Source: Sipunculus nudus (Eukaryota > Annelida > Sipuncula > Golfingiida > Sipunculidae). Taken from it: 64,000 bases of DNA. Positions 1 to 12,689 of the stretch are shown one piece after another. Position 1 is the first letter of the stretch. Every line of letters starts with the position of its first letter. A model generated the notes under the pieces. It saw only the letters and a program-made list of their open reading frames with translations. It made no database searches and had not been told where the DNA came from. The stretch is taken from NCBI GenBank assembly GCA_026874595.1, contig CM049315.1:77288401-77352400 (forward strand), given 5' to 3'. Made by a program: the position numbers and the translations under genes.

Positions 1-95
1 TATATATATATATATGTCGAAAATCATATGAATTGATACGACACATTTATATACGTGGCACGTGCTCTCATATATTCATATATAATGATTAAAAG

Positions 96-97
<2 letters not shown>

Positions 98-143
<46 letters not shown>
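98..143. repeat. (TA)n microsatellite
   Basis: Uninterrupted alternating TA, about 23 units. Confidence 0.95.
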
Positions 144-150
<7 letters not shown>

Positions 151-847
151 GTTATCTATATCGGCTCATTCCAGTATAAAACGATATACACAATATATTA
201 TACTTAAGTTTATACTAAACAAATGACAGACGCGTGTTTAAACTATCTAGCGTTTAACATTATATATATTGTATGGTGAACCTGTTTACGTATCATTCTG
301 TGGATCTTTCTTTAAGTATTTAGTTAATACATGCACGCTTTTTCTGATGGCGTGAAACTTGATAGCTTGACAGGTGTTTTTTTTTGCCAGTCATAGAACG
401 GTACAGTCCTCCGCCGATACCCATTACTGAAACCGGATACAAAGCTCTCAGTGGAAATAAAACTTGTCATCTCAAGCAAAACACCTCTGGTTTAGGACAT
501 GTTCTTTAACTCACCTGCGGGATCTGTTTATTTTTGTCCGTCTCGATGTGTACTTCCGACACCTAACAAAAACGTCCAGGAATTCTCAGGAGCGAGATTA
601 CCCGGGTTTGATCTATAGTGGCCTTTTCATATGATAGGTAAAATCATCTGATAAAGCAGAACAAGATAAATAGATGGACCGACAACCTTTTTAGTTTTTC
701 AAAGAAATATATTGATTTATATTTATTTTCTGTAATTAAGTCCATGTTAATCATAAAAAAATAAGGATATTATTGATAACAAATGCATGGAGAGAGCATT
801 CTTGGAATTATAGCGAGAGAGAGAGAATGAAAGAGAGATGAGGTTTA

Positions 848-850
<3 letters not shown>

Positions 851-919
<69 letters not shown>
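851..919. repeat. Compound (TC)n(TA)n microsatellite
   Basis: A pure TC tract of about 34 bp passes directly into a pure TA tract of about 35 bp. The same CT-to-TA junction recurs near 36379-36464 and 39965-40209. Confidence 0.95.
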
Positions 920-923
<4 letters not shown>

Positions 924-1740
924 GACATGTTGATATGCGTGTATGTATGAAATAGCTACATACAGAGCATTGTAACATATAGGGTAGATTTATAATAAGA
1001 TATAATACATACTTAAAGTAATGACATTATTTAGAGCCGATTTGTTTATACTCAAGACTTAGAAAAAATTTAAACAGAATAACGTGATAATTATTCCACG
1101 TCCTCAGAAGAATTATTTATTTTCAGAATAAAACATCACATTAAATTAGTGATATATTGTATACGAGCAAGTTCATAAACTTGCTTATGGCTTAAGTTGG
1201 ATGAATCTGAAATTTATGTAGCAATTAAGTGACAACATGTATTCCACCACGTCTCAAAAGCAGGAGTGTCAGATTACTGCTAAAACCAGCTCCAGTTAAA
1301 TATAAAGTTAATCTTAGCTACGACACAGACAATGCAATGTCAATAGATCTACCCTGGCATATCCGGCAAGCTGAGAGATCAGCGCTTATCAACATAGCTC
1401 CCATTCAAAGTTTATTTTCTCTGTTTAGTGTTAAATCTGACAAGTCAACAGGGATGTTGTAAAGTTAACCATTAGGCACTGTGGTGGGATAAGCTATCCG
1501 CATAAAATGTGTCCCGTAAGATAATACAATGGCCCAAATGAGTTGGCCTGTTGTTGTATTTTGCACGCATTTGGCTCAGCAGGTTTTATGGGTTGAGCTT
1601 AGTGGGCCTAAATATTTGGAAAATCGGTGTTCATTTCAATTAGTGATGGCCGCTATCGACCACGGCGGGTAAGAGAGAACACAGGCCGCTTGCCCACTTC
1701 ATCAGTACTCACACCGCAACCAATCAGACACGCAAACACA

Positions 1741-1858
1741 GTCACGTGACCGTGGGCGCCCTTCAAAGAAGAAATCATTGGAGTGAATTCAGTTATGGGG
1801 GCTAGTAACAGAGGGAGCAGCACGGTGGTAAAGCGAGTTGTATTTCAAGCTTATATAG
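1741..1858 (+). promoter_or_regulatory. Candidate core promoter: palindromic E-box and TATA box
   Basis: A perfect palindromic E-box, GTCACGTGAC (1741-1750), precedes a TATA box, TATATAG (1852-1858), in sequence less AT-rich than its surroundings. A start site would be expected about 30 bp on, near 1882, and a splice donor (AAG|GTAAAC) follows at 1943/1944. This could be the promoter of the protocadherin gene, whose first coding exon begins 6.3 kb downstream. That link is inference: TATA-like strings are common in AT-rich DNA, and only the combination with the E-box and donor makes it worth marking. Confidence 0.27.
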
Positions 1859-1881
1859 GCTCGCCGGAGAGGACTTACCGG

Positions 1882-1943
1882 GACCCTTGGAGAATACTAT
1901 CGGAGACACGGTCCAGGTTCACATAAGACCGAGCACGTTCAAG
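1882..1943 (+). other. Possible non-coding first exon
   Basis: The stretch begins about 30 bp after the TATA box and ends at an AAG|GTAAAC donor. It would be a 5' UTR exon spliced to the acceptor at 7960-7961 upstream of the protocadherin start codon. Only transcript data could confirm it. Confidence 0.2.
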
Positions 1944-2585
1944 GTAAACGAGGCCATTTACTTTTAGAACAATTAATGATATTCAATCACGCCCATGTAA
2001 CGAGAGACTCAAATGTTTTTACCTTATTGTATTACCCGAGCGATTGATTCAAGTACTTGTATCACGTAATTCCGTCAGGTTGCCGTACAGGATGTTCTAT
2101 TAAGGTTATAATTAACTCTACTGGTGACGGTGTTGATGTGAGATGCCGTTTAACGTTACAGGTTTCTGTGGCTTGGTAGGGTTTTGGAACCTGCCTTTTC
2201 AATATGTGTCAGAAAACAACGAATTAGTTGACAGGGGCATAACTGAGATGGAATGGAGACCGTATTATTGTGGTCCTGTTAATAACCTCGCCGCATGCAA
2301 CGGGTGTCACTGAACAGCGTTTTGCACCTTAACACAAGACTGATTAATGAAAGCAGATATAATTGCAGACCTTTGTCTGTGTTTAATGACAAACTGCTCG
2401 TTTTTACATGAAAGCTCGCTAGTCTGACAGTTTGCAACTTTACATGAATGTTTACTTAAACAAGTAATTTATTTTCAACAAGTTAAATCCTTTTATTACG
2501 TCATAATATAATAAAATGTAATTAATATAATATAAAATATTATAATATAATAAATTAAATATTAAATAGAATATAATTATGTCTA

Positions 2586-2606
2586 TTATATATATATATA
2601 TATATT
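2586..2606. repeat. (TA)n microsatellite
   Basis: Short pure TA run inside very AT-rich sequence (2500-2680). Confidence 0.85.
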
Positions 2607-3000
2607 ACACGGATTAGTAAAATATAATAAATTATCTTATTACATCGCACTCTGTTTAATTAAATTTAATAAACACAATAAAAGACAACACCGGATGAGT
2701 TTCTGTTCGTATCAAATATTTAATCCAATGCCGAACACAGTGCAAACATCTTACAGTTGTTTGGTCCTGATAAAAAATATTGCTATAAAACACGTGACTT
2801 TATTTACTCACGCAACAGCGCCATCAGACCGTGTATTATAGTAGGTTAAAGTGCTGTTAGTTCCATCCACCAACAAAACGGATGCCAATGTTGGTTGTTT
2901 GGTGTGGGCAAATACACACACGGACATAAACACCAGGCTTCTTTGTGTGTGTGTGAGGGAGAGACAGCCTGGTCGTATATACAAATACAGTCCTTCTCCC

Positions 3001-3018
3001 AGCTTCTCTCCCCCCCCC

Positions 3019-3067
<49 letters not shown>

Positions 3068-3250
3068 CATATGGCTAGATATCTCTCTCCACATGAATGC
3101 TATTTCTCTCTATCTTTCCATTTATCTAGATCTCTCTCCACGTGTCTGCTCTCGCTCTCTCTCTGTCTGTCTCTCTCTCTTTCTCTCTCCGTCTCTCCCT
3201 CTCTCTCGCTCTCTGTCCATTTGTCTATATCTCTCTCTTTCCACATTTCT

Positions 3251-3285
<35 letters not shown>
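3001..3285. repeat. CT-rich microsatellite cluster
   Basis: Long pure CT runs (about 3023-3064 and 3252-3284) flank imperfect CT/CTGT sequence. This explains the overlapping open frames on both strands here. Confidence 0.95.
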
Positions 3286-3286
<1 letters not shown>

Positions 3287-3774
3287 GGCAGTTCCTGTGT
3301 ATTCTTTATATTCCATATCCTGAGCATGTTCGTCTTTTAAGGGAAAGGATCGATCGAGTGTTTAAAACCTTAATATAACATTGTAGATACATTTACACTG
3401 CGTAAATTTACTTAACATGTGTACGCAAGTTAAAATAACATGAGATCACGGGAGAAGCACCCAATGGCGGTCACAGTCACGTTTTGTTATAACCACCGTT
3501 TACACTTGAAAGAATTGTTGTTATAAAAGGCATTCTTAGCCCATTTTACATAATAAATAAATTAAATTTAAAGTAGCTTGATACTATGTATACCAGCGCT
3601 TCGTCATGTTCGACAAACAGCTGTTACAAAAACTACCGATGGCCAATGACTGGTGCACGACTGGGCATAAGTCCACGCAGTTTAAGGGACCCAATAGTCA
3701 ATAAGGTCTTTTGACTATTTATTTGGAGTTTTATCTATAATGTACATGAACTGATTGGCAGGGTGTATGGTGTC

Positions 3775-4450
3775 CGCACTGTAGATATATCAACTGACTG
3801 ACCAGCCTGTGTCCGCACTAAGTTGTCTTCTCCCCTCACTGTTCAGCCAGTGTCCGCACTAAGTTGTCTCCTCCCCTGACTGTTCAGCCAGTGTCCGCAC
3901 TAAGTTGTCTCCTCCCCTGACTGTTCAGCCAGTGTCCGCACTAAGTTGTCTCCTCCCCTGACTGTTCAGCCAGTGTCCGCACTAAGTTGACTCCTAAATA
4001 TGTTCAGCCTGTGTCCGCACTGTTTGTTAGTTCTTCTGACTGTTCACTCAGTGTTCGCACTATTATCAATTGTTTTTACTATTCATCCAGTGTCTGCACT
4101 AGGTTGGCTCTCTATACCGCGTTCAGCCAAAGTGTGCTCAATATGTTGGCTCTTCTCAGTTTTCAGCCTGTGTCCGCACGCGGTAGGCTTTTTCTGACTG
4201 TTCAGTAAGTGTCACGCTGTTCTATATAGGATCTTAAGTCTGTTCATCCAGTGCCCGCAGTAGGTTGGCTCTAATGTTCAGCCAGTGTCCGCACTGGGTA
4301 AGTTATACTAATTGTTTACTCATTGTCCCCACGAATTTGGTTCGACTGACAGCATGCCCTATGTCCGCACTGGGTTAGTTCTAGTAATTGTTCAGCAATG
4401 TCCGCACAAGGTGGTTTTTATATAATGCCAGTCAGTGTCCATGGTATACG
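3775..4450 (+). repeat. Minisatellite, 41-bp unit, degenerating rightwards
   Basis: Units contain CAGCCAGTGTCCGCACTAAG. Near-identical units around 3841, 3882, 3923 and 3964 are spaced 41 bp apart. Further right the core GTGTCCGCACT persists while spacing becomes irregular and substitutions accumulate up to about 4450. Roughly 15 units in all. Confidence 0.9.
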
Positions 4451-4491
4451 TAGGATCTGCTGATTGCCTGCCACTGATTGCGATTTATACA

Positions 4492-4770
4492 TACAGTCAA
4501 GTCTCTGTATTAAGACCATTTGTGGGACTGGCCAAAGTGGTCTCACTTTACAGGTGTTCTTATTGGAAAGGTCCGTAATAAGCAATATGAATACCATATC
4601 GATTCATTACAAGGTGGTCTTATTACAGAGGTGGTCTTTCAGACAGGTTCCATCTGTCAGTTGTAACACTTTTACCAGTTATATGTCAGTTATAATATAA
4701 GCAATGTGATTGCTCTTTGTTCACTCAAGGATGGTCTCAACAGACTCAACGTGGTCTTTCCAACGGCTTC
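4492..4770 (+). mobile_element. Non-autonomous DNA-transposon-like repeat, copy 1
   Basis: It begins TACAGTCAAG and carries repeated GGTCTTATTA/ACAGGT blocks, the phrase GGACTGGCCAAA and a later TTATAACT segment. The same ordered blocks occur at 7203-7356 (+) and 22806-23002 (-). The TA-CAGT start is typical of Tc1/mariner-pogo type termini. No coding capacity is present. Confidence 0.6.
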
Positions 4771-6777
4771 CATTATGTAGGCTGGGTCAGTTTTCTGGGA
4801 TGGTACGGAAGGTGTTTGCCTGGTTCCCTTTGTGGAAGTCCCTCGTTACAGTACTATAGATACAGACCACGGGAACCTTTATGTTGCGTATATAGAAATA
4901 GTCTCAACAGCTAACGCCTGTTACATGGGTAACTGATGTTCCCCGTAGACTGAGGGACGCCAGGAGACGCTGGATGATAAACGAGGCCTAGCCCATGATG
5001 AATAGAAGGAGACCGCATCCACAACCCTTATGATGTTATGATTAAAGGCAGGTTGGGCGCAAGTGATTTGACTTTCATTTCTTCCAGCGGATTTATTTTC
5101 CATAAACAAATATGACAAATGTTTTCCGTGTGGAGGGTTAGCATATGATAGATGATCACATGACATGCTTATAGATATGTAAACCTTGTTTTTGACGGAT
5201 TGAACCGTTAGGTTTCCGTGAGGTCATCACCGGCGAGTAATCTCGTACCCATATATCAGCCATGTGGTACACCGCGGGCCCGTTATAACAGATTACCTCA
5301 ACCATACCGAATTCAGAACAAGAATTGATATCCACCACCGGTTTGAAGTGTGTACGGAATATTTATTTCCAATCACGAATACCAATTTACGACACAAAAC
5401 AAAAAATGGCGTTTACAATACAGACAATACCGACAACCTTCGAGGGATCTTTCATACGTTTGTGTTCAAATATATACTTAGTAATATAATAGGGGCCTTT
5501 GGTTATCATTTATCAAACATGCGAACATATCTTTAAAGTTCACGTGGAAACATATAGGTTATAAATTTAATTCCAGATAACCTTGAAAAAAATATGTTAG
5601 AAATAAATCAGCTGGGTAAACGCTATACGCGAATATGTTATATTGCTATATATGTGATAGCATTTTTACACTTGAAGTTTTATCAACACCCCACAGTTGT
5701 GAGAGAGAGTATTTTGTGTTCAGAAATGGTTTATCATGTCAATAAATTATAAACCAAAAAATATTGTATGTAAGAATACTCGGATTTACGCTTGTTTGGT
5801 TCTATTACACTCGAACCTGGTGTATATATATGATCAAATACGTTAGCACATGTGTATCTGCATATACTGTTATCACATGCATGATATACTATGAAAACTT
5901 GTAATTATTATCACCAACGGGACCTCCATGAAGAGTTCACATTTTTGATGTGGTCGCCTAAGCAAAGTCTGATACAAACAGCAAAAAAGAATTGGGACCG
6001 TGGTCGTTATTTTGAGGTGGTCGCTAAACCCAGGTGTTCGTTAGGCGAGGTTTTATTTTATATAGATATGGCATTTTATACAGAATATCAGGTCTTTATA
6101 GTACTCACGTATACATCATGTACATGCAGTCCTAATATATGCCACTCAGTATACAACAGATTGAAAAATAGTCTAACCATTATTTAACCAATTTAGTTCT
6201 TCTTCACGAGTTCTTTTTTTATTATTATTCAATTATTATTATGCCCCATATGTACTGCCAACAAATTTACACATGGGACCTTTCAGAGAGGTCAACAGTG
6301 TGCTATAACTATAGTAACACAGGCATAATACGTCATCACAGTGAGGTCGCCATTAACATATTTGTCACATAAACTTTCACACCACCGTTGCCTCTATAAA
6401 TGTCCTGAGTACGCTACATTAAACCCCAGTCTACCCTACACAGGGCGGACTCCATCCACACGGAAACAATAATTTGTATAGTTCACCTTCTTTGCATGCT
6501 TTGCCTTTTCCTGGTATATAGCAGACGTAAAGTGCATCCGTCTTATGTACAGGAAACAACATCGATCAGTCCGTAGCGTATATACTATATACATATATAT
6601 AAAGGGTGTTATATTTCGTTTCTAGCTGATAATCGATCAAAACAAATCATCTTATTATTATCATCTTATATACTTGTCTTAAGTGTGAATATATGTCTAT
6701 ATTATTGTTCTAGAGGAGATTTTAAAGTCATATTTGTTGATTAAAAATGCGTGACTGAAGATGAAATATTAATCAAA

Positions 6778-6798
6778 TTATATATATATATATATATA

Positions 6799-6837
<39 letters not shown>
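6778..6837. repeat. (TA)n microsatellite
   Basis: TA run with one AAA interruption near 6799. Confidence 0.9.
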
Positions 6838-6839
<2 letters not shown>

Positions 6840-7116
6840 CATTAAAAATAGTAAAGGTAATTTACTTATAGGAAAAGTAAATTGTCTGGGTTACAACTGG
6901 GCTGTTGGAACTTTTCGTTCGTCGTGTAAATCTTGGACAATGGTTGCTTACTCTCCCGTCTTCTTGTGTTTCTGACATAAGTAAAATATTTTCTAAATAA
7001 TTAACACCCCCTGATATGAGCCAACTGCATACATAATCATGTGTGATCATGAAAATGTGATCAGTTTATTCGATTAAAACGACCAATGATTATTATAACA
7101 AAATTAATCGCCCTAG

Positions 7117-7170
<54 letters not shown>
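7117..7170. repeat. Compound (CA)n(TA)n microsatellite
   Basis: About 20 bp of CA pass directly into about 35 bp of TA. Confidence 0.9.
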
Positions 7171-7176
<6 letters not shown>

Positions 7177-7202
7177 AGAAATTAAAATGAAACCTGCGTA
7201 AA

Positions 7203-7356
7203 ATACCACCTATAGGACTGGCCAAATGTGGTCTTAATTCACAGGTGGTCTTATTAGACAGGTCAGTTATAACTAACGTGAAGGCATTCGGTTTACTCAA
7301 GGGTGTTCCTAATAGACAGGTGGTCGTATTAGACAGGTGATCTTTTAGACAGGTTC
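7203..7356 (+). mobile_element. Non-autonomous DNA-transposon-like repeat, copy 2 (fragment)
   Basis: Shares GGACTGGCCAAA, CACAGGTGGTCTTATTAGAC and the TTATAACT block, in the same order as the copies at 4492 and 22806. It lacks a clear TACAGT end, so it is a fragment. Confidence 0.6.
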
Positions 7357-7961
7357 TATTCTGTTTTACTATGCTTTATAGAATAATGCCCGCGCAAATA
7401 TGGTAAGTAGTATCTAGACCAAATTTCCATATATCTTCCTAACTATTTAAAACCAGGAATCTGGCAGTGAAAGAAATCTGGACCTCTTTCATTGATTTTG
7501 TTGCAGAGATAAATAATCGATCCTGCTGTGTATTTTGATCACTTGCAGGTGGTTTTTTTCTCAGTGTATACTCTTAAGTACTTGTGTATATTAAGATATA
7601 GCAAAGACGTATAGTGAGATCTAAAGTGCCAAAGAATAGGTATGAACGAGGCACGGGTTATAATGATAAATTCGCTAATGATATGGTTTTGGATGTTTGA
7701 GCAGGGATATATGGGCGGAGATAAACGCAACAACTTTCGCCCATTTGCCCATCACTGGACTAATGAAATGACGAGTTGTACAAGAGGGACTCCAACTTGA
7801 ACAAATGTCGCGACGGTCCATAGAACTGTTATGACGGCTGTCAAAGACGCTTTCGTGTCCCATCGCTCTTTGTCTATATGAGGGTTCTAACACCTTTCAC
7901 ACAAAATGTATGGTGCTCCTGGGTTGCTCAATACTTAAGACTGACCTATTTATATTTTCAG

Positions 7962-8239
7962 AGGGACGCCACACTGCTTAAAGCCAGACAGAACGAGTTT
8001 CAGCACCAACCCAACACGACAACAGTCTGTGACAGTACTGTCGGGGCGCGACGCGGAAGTCAATGAGACGACGGAAATAAAAAGCTTTCTGGGGCACCGG
8101 CGTGGAATTAGTGCCTTAGCGTCCACAACCTGGGCCCGCACAAGTGAGCAAGAAAACTATGAATAAAGTGATATTGATGCCTAATAATCCGTCTTCACTT
8201 CATTAACTATACATAAGCTTGCTGTATCATCCAGAAACA
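7962..8239 (+). other. Probable 5' UTR part of the protocadherin ectodomain exon
   Basis: A good splice acceptor, a pyrimidine/AT-rich run ending TTTTCAG at 7961, lies 278 bp upstream of the ATG at 8240. The interval has stops in the protocadherin frame and no competing long ORF, as expected for a leader. Confidence 0.35.
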
Positions 8240-10924
8240 ATGCTGGCGAAAATCACAGCATACGTAAAGATCTCCTTGCTGGCACAGTCACTGATTGCGG
8301 TTTTTATCAGTGCTCAGTGGCAAGGAGAAGAAAAGATCCTACCTTACCAAGTACAAGAGGAGCGCCAGCCCCCAGTGTTATTAGGTAATCTTGCCATAGA
8401 TGCCAGACTCGACAGAAAATACGGCCCTACAGTCCTCAGATCGCTTAATTATGCTTTCCTGCCTGCTTCCGCTAAACATTCAAAGTACTTTTCACTGGAA
8501 AAGTCGAGCGGCATTCTCCAGACAGCGGAGAGTATAAACCGAGATGAATTATGCCCAGGTCAAGAAGAGTGTGCTCTACGCATGTCCGTTGTCGTCAGTC
8601 CGCCGCAATATTTTCAGATTATAATCATTAAAGTGGATATATTGGATATTAATGACAACGCGCCGTGGTTTTATAAAAGGACGTACCGACTCAACATATC
8701 AGAGGCCGCAGAACCCGGCGTGACTTTCCCTTTTCCGGTGGCTGAGGACTTAGACGGTCCTGCAAACGGCGTCAAACGATATGAAATAGCCGAGTCCTCC
8801 GGAACATTTGGAGTACGACTGGCGCCAAGCCTTCCAGACTCGGTGGCTAAAGACGCACTGTTATATCTAAAGAAACCGCTAGATCGTGAGTCGAGGGATT
8901 CTTATAGTTTCCAGATTACCGCTTTAGACGGAGGAGTCCCCCCGCGAAGTGACGTCATTCAGATGACTGTGTTAGTCCAAGATGCAAATGACAATACTCC
9001 TGTTTTTGAAAAAGACATCTATGAAGTCAGATTATCTGAAAATGCCCGTACCGGAAGCATGGTGTTAAGGGTGCAAGCTCGCGATGCTGATACAGGAATC
9101 AACAGCTTGATCAAATATCGTTTTGGGACGAGGACTCTCGGTCATTATGGACATATTTTTAGTGTGCATAATAAATCCGGCGTGGTAACGCTGAAAAGAC
9201 CGGTCGATTATGAGACCACCCAGCTGTATCATTTAACTGTAGAGGCCATCGACCACGGGCCTGAGGCAAAAGTTGGCAAATGTTCAGTTATCGTTAAAGT
9301 GCAAGATGTGAACGACAATGCACCGCAAATAATGGTTAACACTCTAACATCTCACCTGGAAGCGGAAGTGAACGAAAACGCACCCATTGGTACTTTTGTA
9401 GCTTACGTCAGCGTCACTGACAAAGATGTTGGGCCCGCAGGTAAAGTCCACTGCAAGATCAAAAAAGAAAACAAAACCTTTCGCCTTATGGATCAGGGAA
9501 ATGGAGAATTTAAGCTTGAGACCAATGATACATTGGATAGAGAGTCGCGTGATAGGTATAACATCTCACTGGTCTGTACAGACCAAGGAATTCCTGTGAA
9601 AACTTCAACGGCATATCTCACCACAAAAGTGCTAGACCGAAATGATAACCCGCCTGTGCTTAGAAGACGAACCTTCAACTTTTTTGTTAAAGAAAACAAT
9701 CCAGTGGGATATGTCATACGGACTATAAAAGCCAAAGACAGAGACGTCGGCATCAATTCTAAAATACAATATTACCTCGATTTTAAGGAGCCCGACTTTG
9801 CAAAGTATATCCGCATTAATAAAACAACGGGCGAACTGACAGCGCTGTTAAGTTATGATTATGAAACATTGAAAAAATTTAGCTGCAGAATTATAGCTGT
9901 GGATAATGGGTTTCCTCGTTTTTCTACGAACGCAACCATCAACGTTTATGTGCAAGACAAGAACGATAACGCTCCCGCGTTTACCACAAATCTATATAAG
10001 TTTAATATACAGGAAAATCTACTGGCTAACACTAAAGTAGGTCTGGTAAAGGCAAAGGACATTGACTCGGATTCCTATAACAAGTTTACGTTCGCTCTAA
10101 GACCGGCTTCTGAACATTTTGATATACATCCGTTATCTGGAGTCATATCTACTAAAATGTCATTGGATAGGGAAGAGTTTCCTGAGCATGAACTTACAGT
10201 CGTTGTTACAGATAGTGCGACTCCCGATTTACAAAACGTTGCAGAAGTCAAAGTTTATGTGACTGATGTAAACGATAACCCACCAGTTATAAAATTCCCT
10301 GAATCCAATAATAATACTGTTACGGTGTCAAGCCACACGCCCAAGGGCTATAGTGTCGGGCAAGTTTGGGCCCACGACCCTGATGCGGGCAACAATGCAT
10401 TGTTGAGTTTTAAACTGTCTTTTGCAAACTACACTGAGGGTGCAGGGATATTTATCATTGAACCCATGTCGGGTCATATAAAAGCAGCCACAAACCTGGC
10501 TCATCTGGATAAAGAAGCCATCCGGTTACAAGTTGTGGTCCATGATAACGGAACTCCCCTCTTATCTACGCGTGGAACGTTGGTTCTCAACATCAGTAGT
10601 TCCATCCCGTTCCTTTATAATGCTCAGAGCCAGGGATTCATGGCCCAGTCAACGGAAAATATTGCCATCATAATCGGAATAATTGTAGGTACTGCGCTGG
10701 TGATCGCAGCCTTCATCGTTGCAATAATCCTCATGAGAAGGAGAAATGATAGCAAGGAAGGGAGTACTTATAACTGTAGAACTGCAGCAGCCCATAAGTT
10801 GTTAAATGGCAAAAGTGTCCTTAAGGCCCCCGTCCCTCCTGAGGCCCCCAACGGCCCCCTGCAGAAAACTTTTGAAGAAGTCCAAGAGCCAATCGAAGAC
10901 AGCGGGACCAAACATTATGTGCAG
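8240..10924 (+). CDS. Protocadherin, ectodomain exon (residues 1-895)
   Basis: This exon encodes a signal peptide, seven cadherin repeats, a transmembrane helix and the first part of the tail of a homophilic-type cell-adhesion receptor. The ATG at 8240 (A at -3) opens a hydrophobic leader (MLAKITAYVK... to about residue 28). Linker calcium motifs close EC1 to EC6: DINDNAP (~136), DANDNTP (~248), DVNDNAP (~356), DRNDNPP (~466), DKNDNAP (~573) and DVNDNPP (~676). EC7 lacks one, as usual next to the membrane. LDRE/VDYE motifs occur mid-repeat, and the TM helix is about 818-842. Seven repeats match delta-1-type protocadherins, although a whole ectodomain in one exon is typical of clustered protocadherins. 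The exon ends in phase 0 at CAG|GTACTT. Reading through would add 16 codons to a stop at 10973-10975, a possible short isoform. Confidence 0.95.
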
Positions 10925-12138
10925 GTACTTTCTTCATACTGCATGTCTGTGTTGTGTGAATGCTTTATTTGTTAAATACCAATAATGTTTAATTATGCTT
11001 TTGATAATCTCCATTTAAAATGCATGGGTGCTTTGTGTGGAACAACAATCATGTTTAAGTAGCGTTCAAAAATTCCCTTTGATGTTTACTGTTCGTATTA
11101 GTTGTCACTATGTTTTTTCCCAGAATGTGCTACAGTGTTTGCAGTTTTATGACATCATTAATTCGCTTATCTGGATTGTCTGACTAGCTGGTTTTCCGCT
11201 CTGAGTAACTTTTCCTACGTTTCTCTAAGTACCATTTCCTATAATACTGATTAGTTTGTTCATTACAATTAACTCAAACTCAGTTACTCAAACTGTTAGC
11301 ATTTAACCAATGATGCTTTTCTTCAGCATCTATAAAAGCAGGACGGGGGTATCCCGATTCCCAACAATTAAAAATTTGAAACAATACATAAAACCTCAGG
11401 CATTCTGGTCGTATACCGGCCATTCCAGCGCTGTCTTCTCCGCGTATATCTAAATCTAAATCTCCCTTAGAGGGAATGACGATATATAGGAGTTGTTTAT
11501 TTGAAGGCACTTTTTCTTGTGCCGAGGTGACGGGATGAGGTAAGTTGTCATTAGGTGATCACAATCAGTGACATAAGGTCCGGGCATCACGCTATGGGGG
11601 GTAATTATGGCGGACACGTGACGCCAGTAATGATGTGACAAATCCCCAGGGCGAGCATTCATAGAGCAATCAGCGATAAATCATGTGACAGTTCAATAAT
11701 TAACAACGGCAAGTGTTTACTTAATGTTAAATATTTGCCATTTGTTAGAGAATATAAGTTTCCTTTGTAATAATCCAGTGCCTCAGGCTCGTCGCCGTAC
11801 ATACAGGTGCCGGTCAGCGATCTTAAATACAGATAAGACGAAATGAATAAATAAATTTAAGTTCACTCATATCACAATAAACTATATGAACACGTCTTAA
11901 TTTTTCGATTACAAATAACTGCTAAAATTTAGTCATATATATTATAACGACGGTATATGCTCTTTTACTCACTGAAATGCGTTTTCTTGTTGTCATTGAT
12001 GATATGGTAATTTCAATCTTGTTTTCCAGTAACGACTCATAATTGTGCCATGATCATATGATAATTGTATAATGATATGTTTCATTTTCCTAAACTTGCC
12101 CATTTTGAATTAAATTTTCTATATAAAATTAAATTTAG

Positions 12139-12142
<4 letters not shown>

Positions 12143-12204
<62 letters not shown>
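12143..12204. repeat. (TA)n microsatellite
   Basis: Pure TA, about 31 units, within intron 1. Confidence 0.95.
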
Positions 12205-12205
<1 letters not shown>

Positions 12206-12430
12206 CTACCAAATAAGGGTTTCGGATCTCCTATATCGCAAAATAAGTATATGTATAATATTGTAATTGCAGTTTCCAGATGAAGGTTATATTAAAGATC
12301 CAGTTTGGCAATGTGCTTCGCAACACATATCACGATATATACCGCTAGATTCCGGTGATAGTCCACTTACCACATGATATTTAAATATTGGCCGATAAAA
12401 TATGTATATTATCCTTCTAAGCCACTGTGT

Positions 12431-12432
<2 letters not shown>

Positions 12433-12495
<63 letters not shown>
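12433..12495. repeat. (TA)n microsatellite
   Basis: Pure TA, about 31 units, within intron 1 and 230 bp from the previous tract. Confidence 0.95.
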
Positions 12496-12497
<2 letters not shown>

Positions 12498-12654
12498 GTC
12501 TCCTTTCAATATCCCTATATATTAGCGATATGAAACCAAAGCCTCTGCTCGCGAAACTCGGTTAACCTCGATCATTGCAACAACCAATCTGCACTATTAT
12601 CTGAATGGTGCTTTATAGCGAACAAATTAACGTTCCTTTTGAAACACAAGGACG

Positions 12655-12689
12655 GAAGGGGGAGGGGGGGGGGGGCGGGGGGGGGGGGG
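12655..12689 (+). other. Poly-G run with quadruplex potential
   Basis: Almost uninterrupted guanines with single A and C breaks. A second G-rich block (GGGGGTGGGGGAAGGGG) follows about 75 bp downstream. Intramolecular G-quadruplex formation is possible on the coding strand of intron 1. Confidence 0.6.

Larger units (their letters stand above)
1..1740. other. AT-rich stretch without a recognisable gene
   Basis: This stretch holds (TA)n tracts, one (TC)n(TA)n compound microsatellite and otherwise unremarkable AT-rich sequence. A 77-codon frame near 1229-1462 has no recognisable motif and I do not call it a gene. Confidence 0.6.
1944..7961. other. Repeat-rich stretch; possible 5' intron of the protocadherin gene
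   Basis: No coding region was recognised. Contents are a CT-rich tract (3001-3285), a 41-bp minisatellite (3775-4450), two copies of a dispersed inverted-repeat family (4492 and 7203), TA and CA microsatellites, and a degraded pogo-like terminus near 6000-6055. The CT tract gives long Ser-Leu or Arg-Glu open frames that are artefacts. Confidence 0.5.

Noticed and set aside
2846-3378. Overlapping Ser/Leu-rich and Arg/Glu-rich frames on both strands
   Set aside because: They arise from the CT-rich microsatellite; no real coding signal.
8219-8239. Upstream extension of the protocadherin frame from a TTG
   Set aside because: The ATG at 8240 has a good context and starts directly at a signal peptide; a TTG start is not expected here.
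9493-9756. Minus-strand frame within the protocadherin exon
   Set aside because: Shadow of the coding strand.
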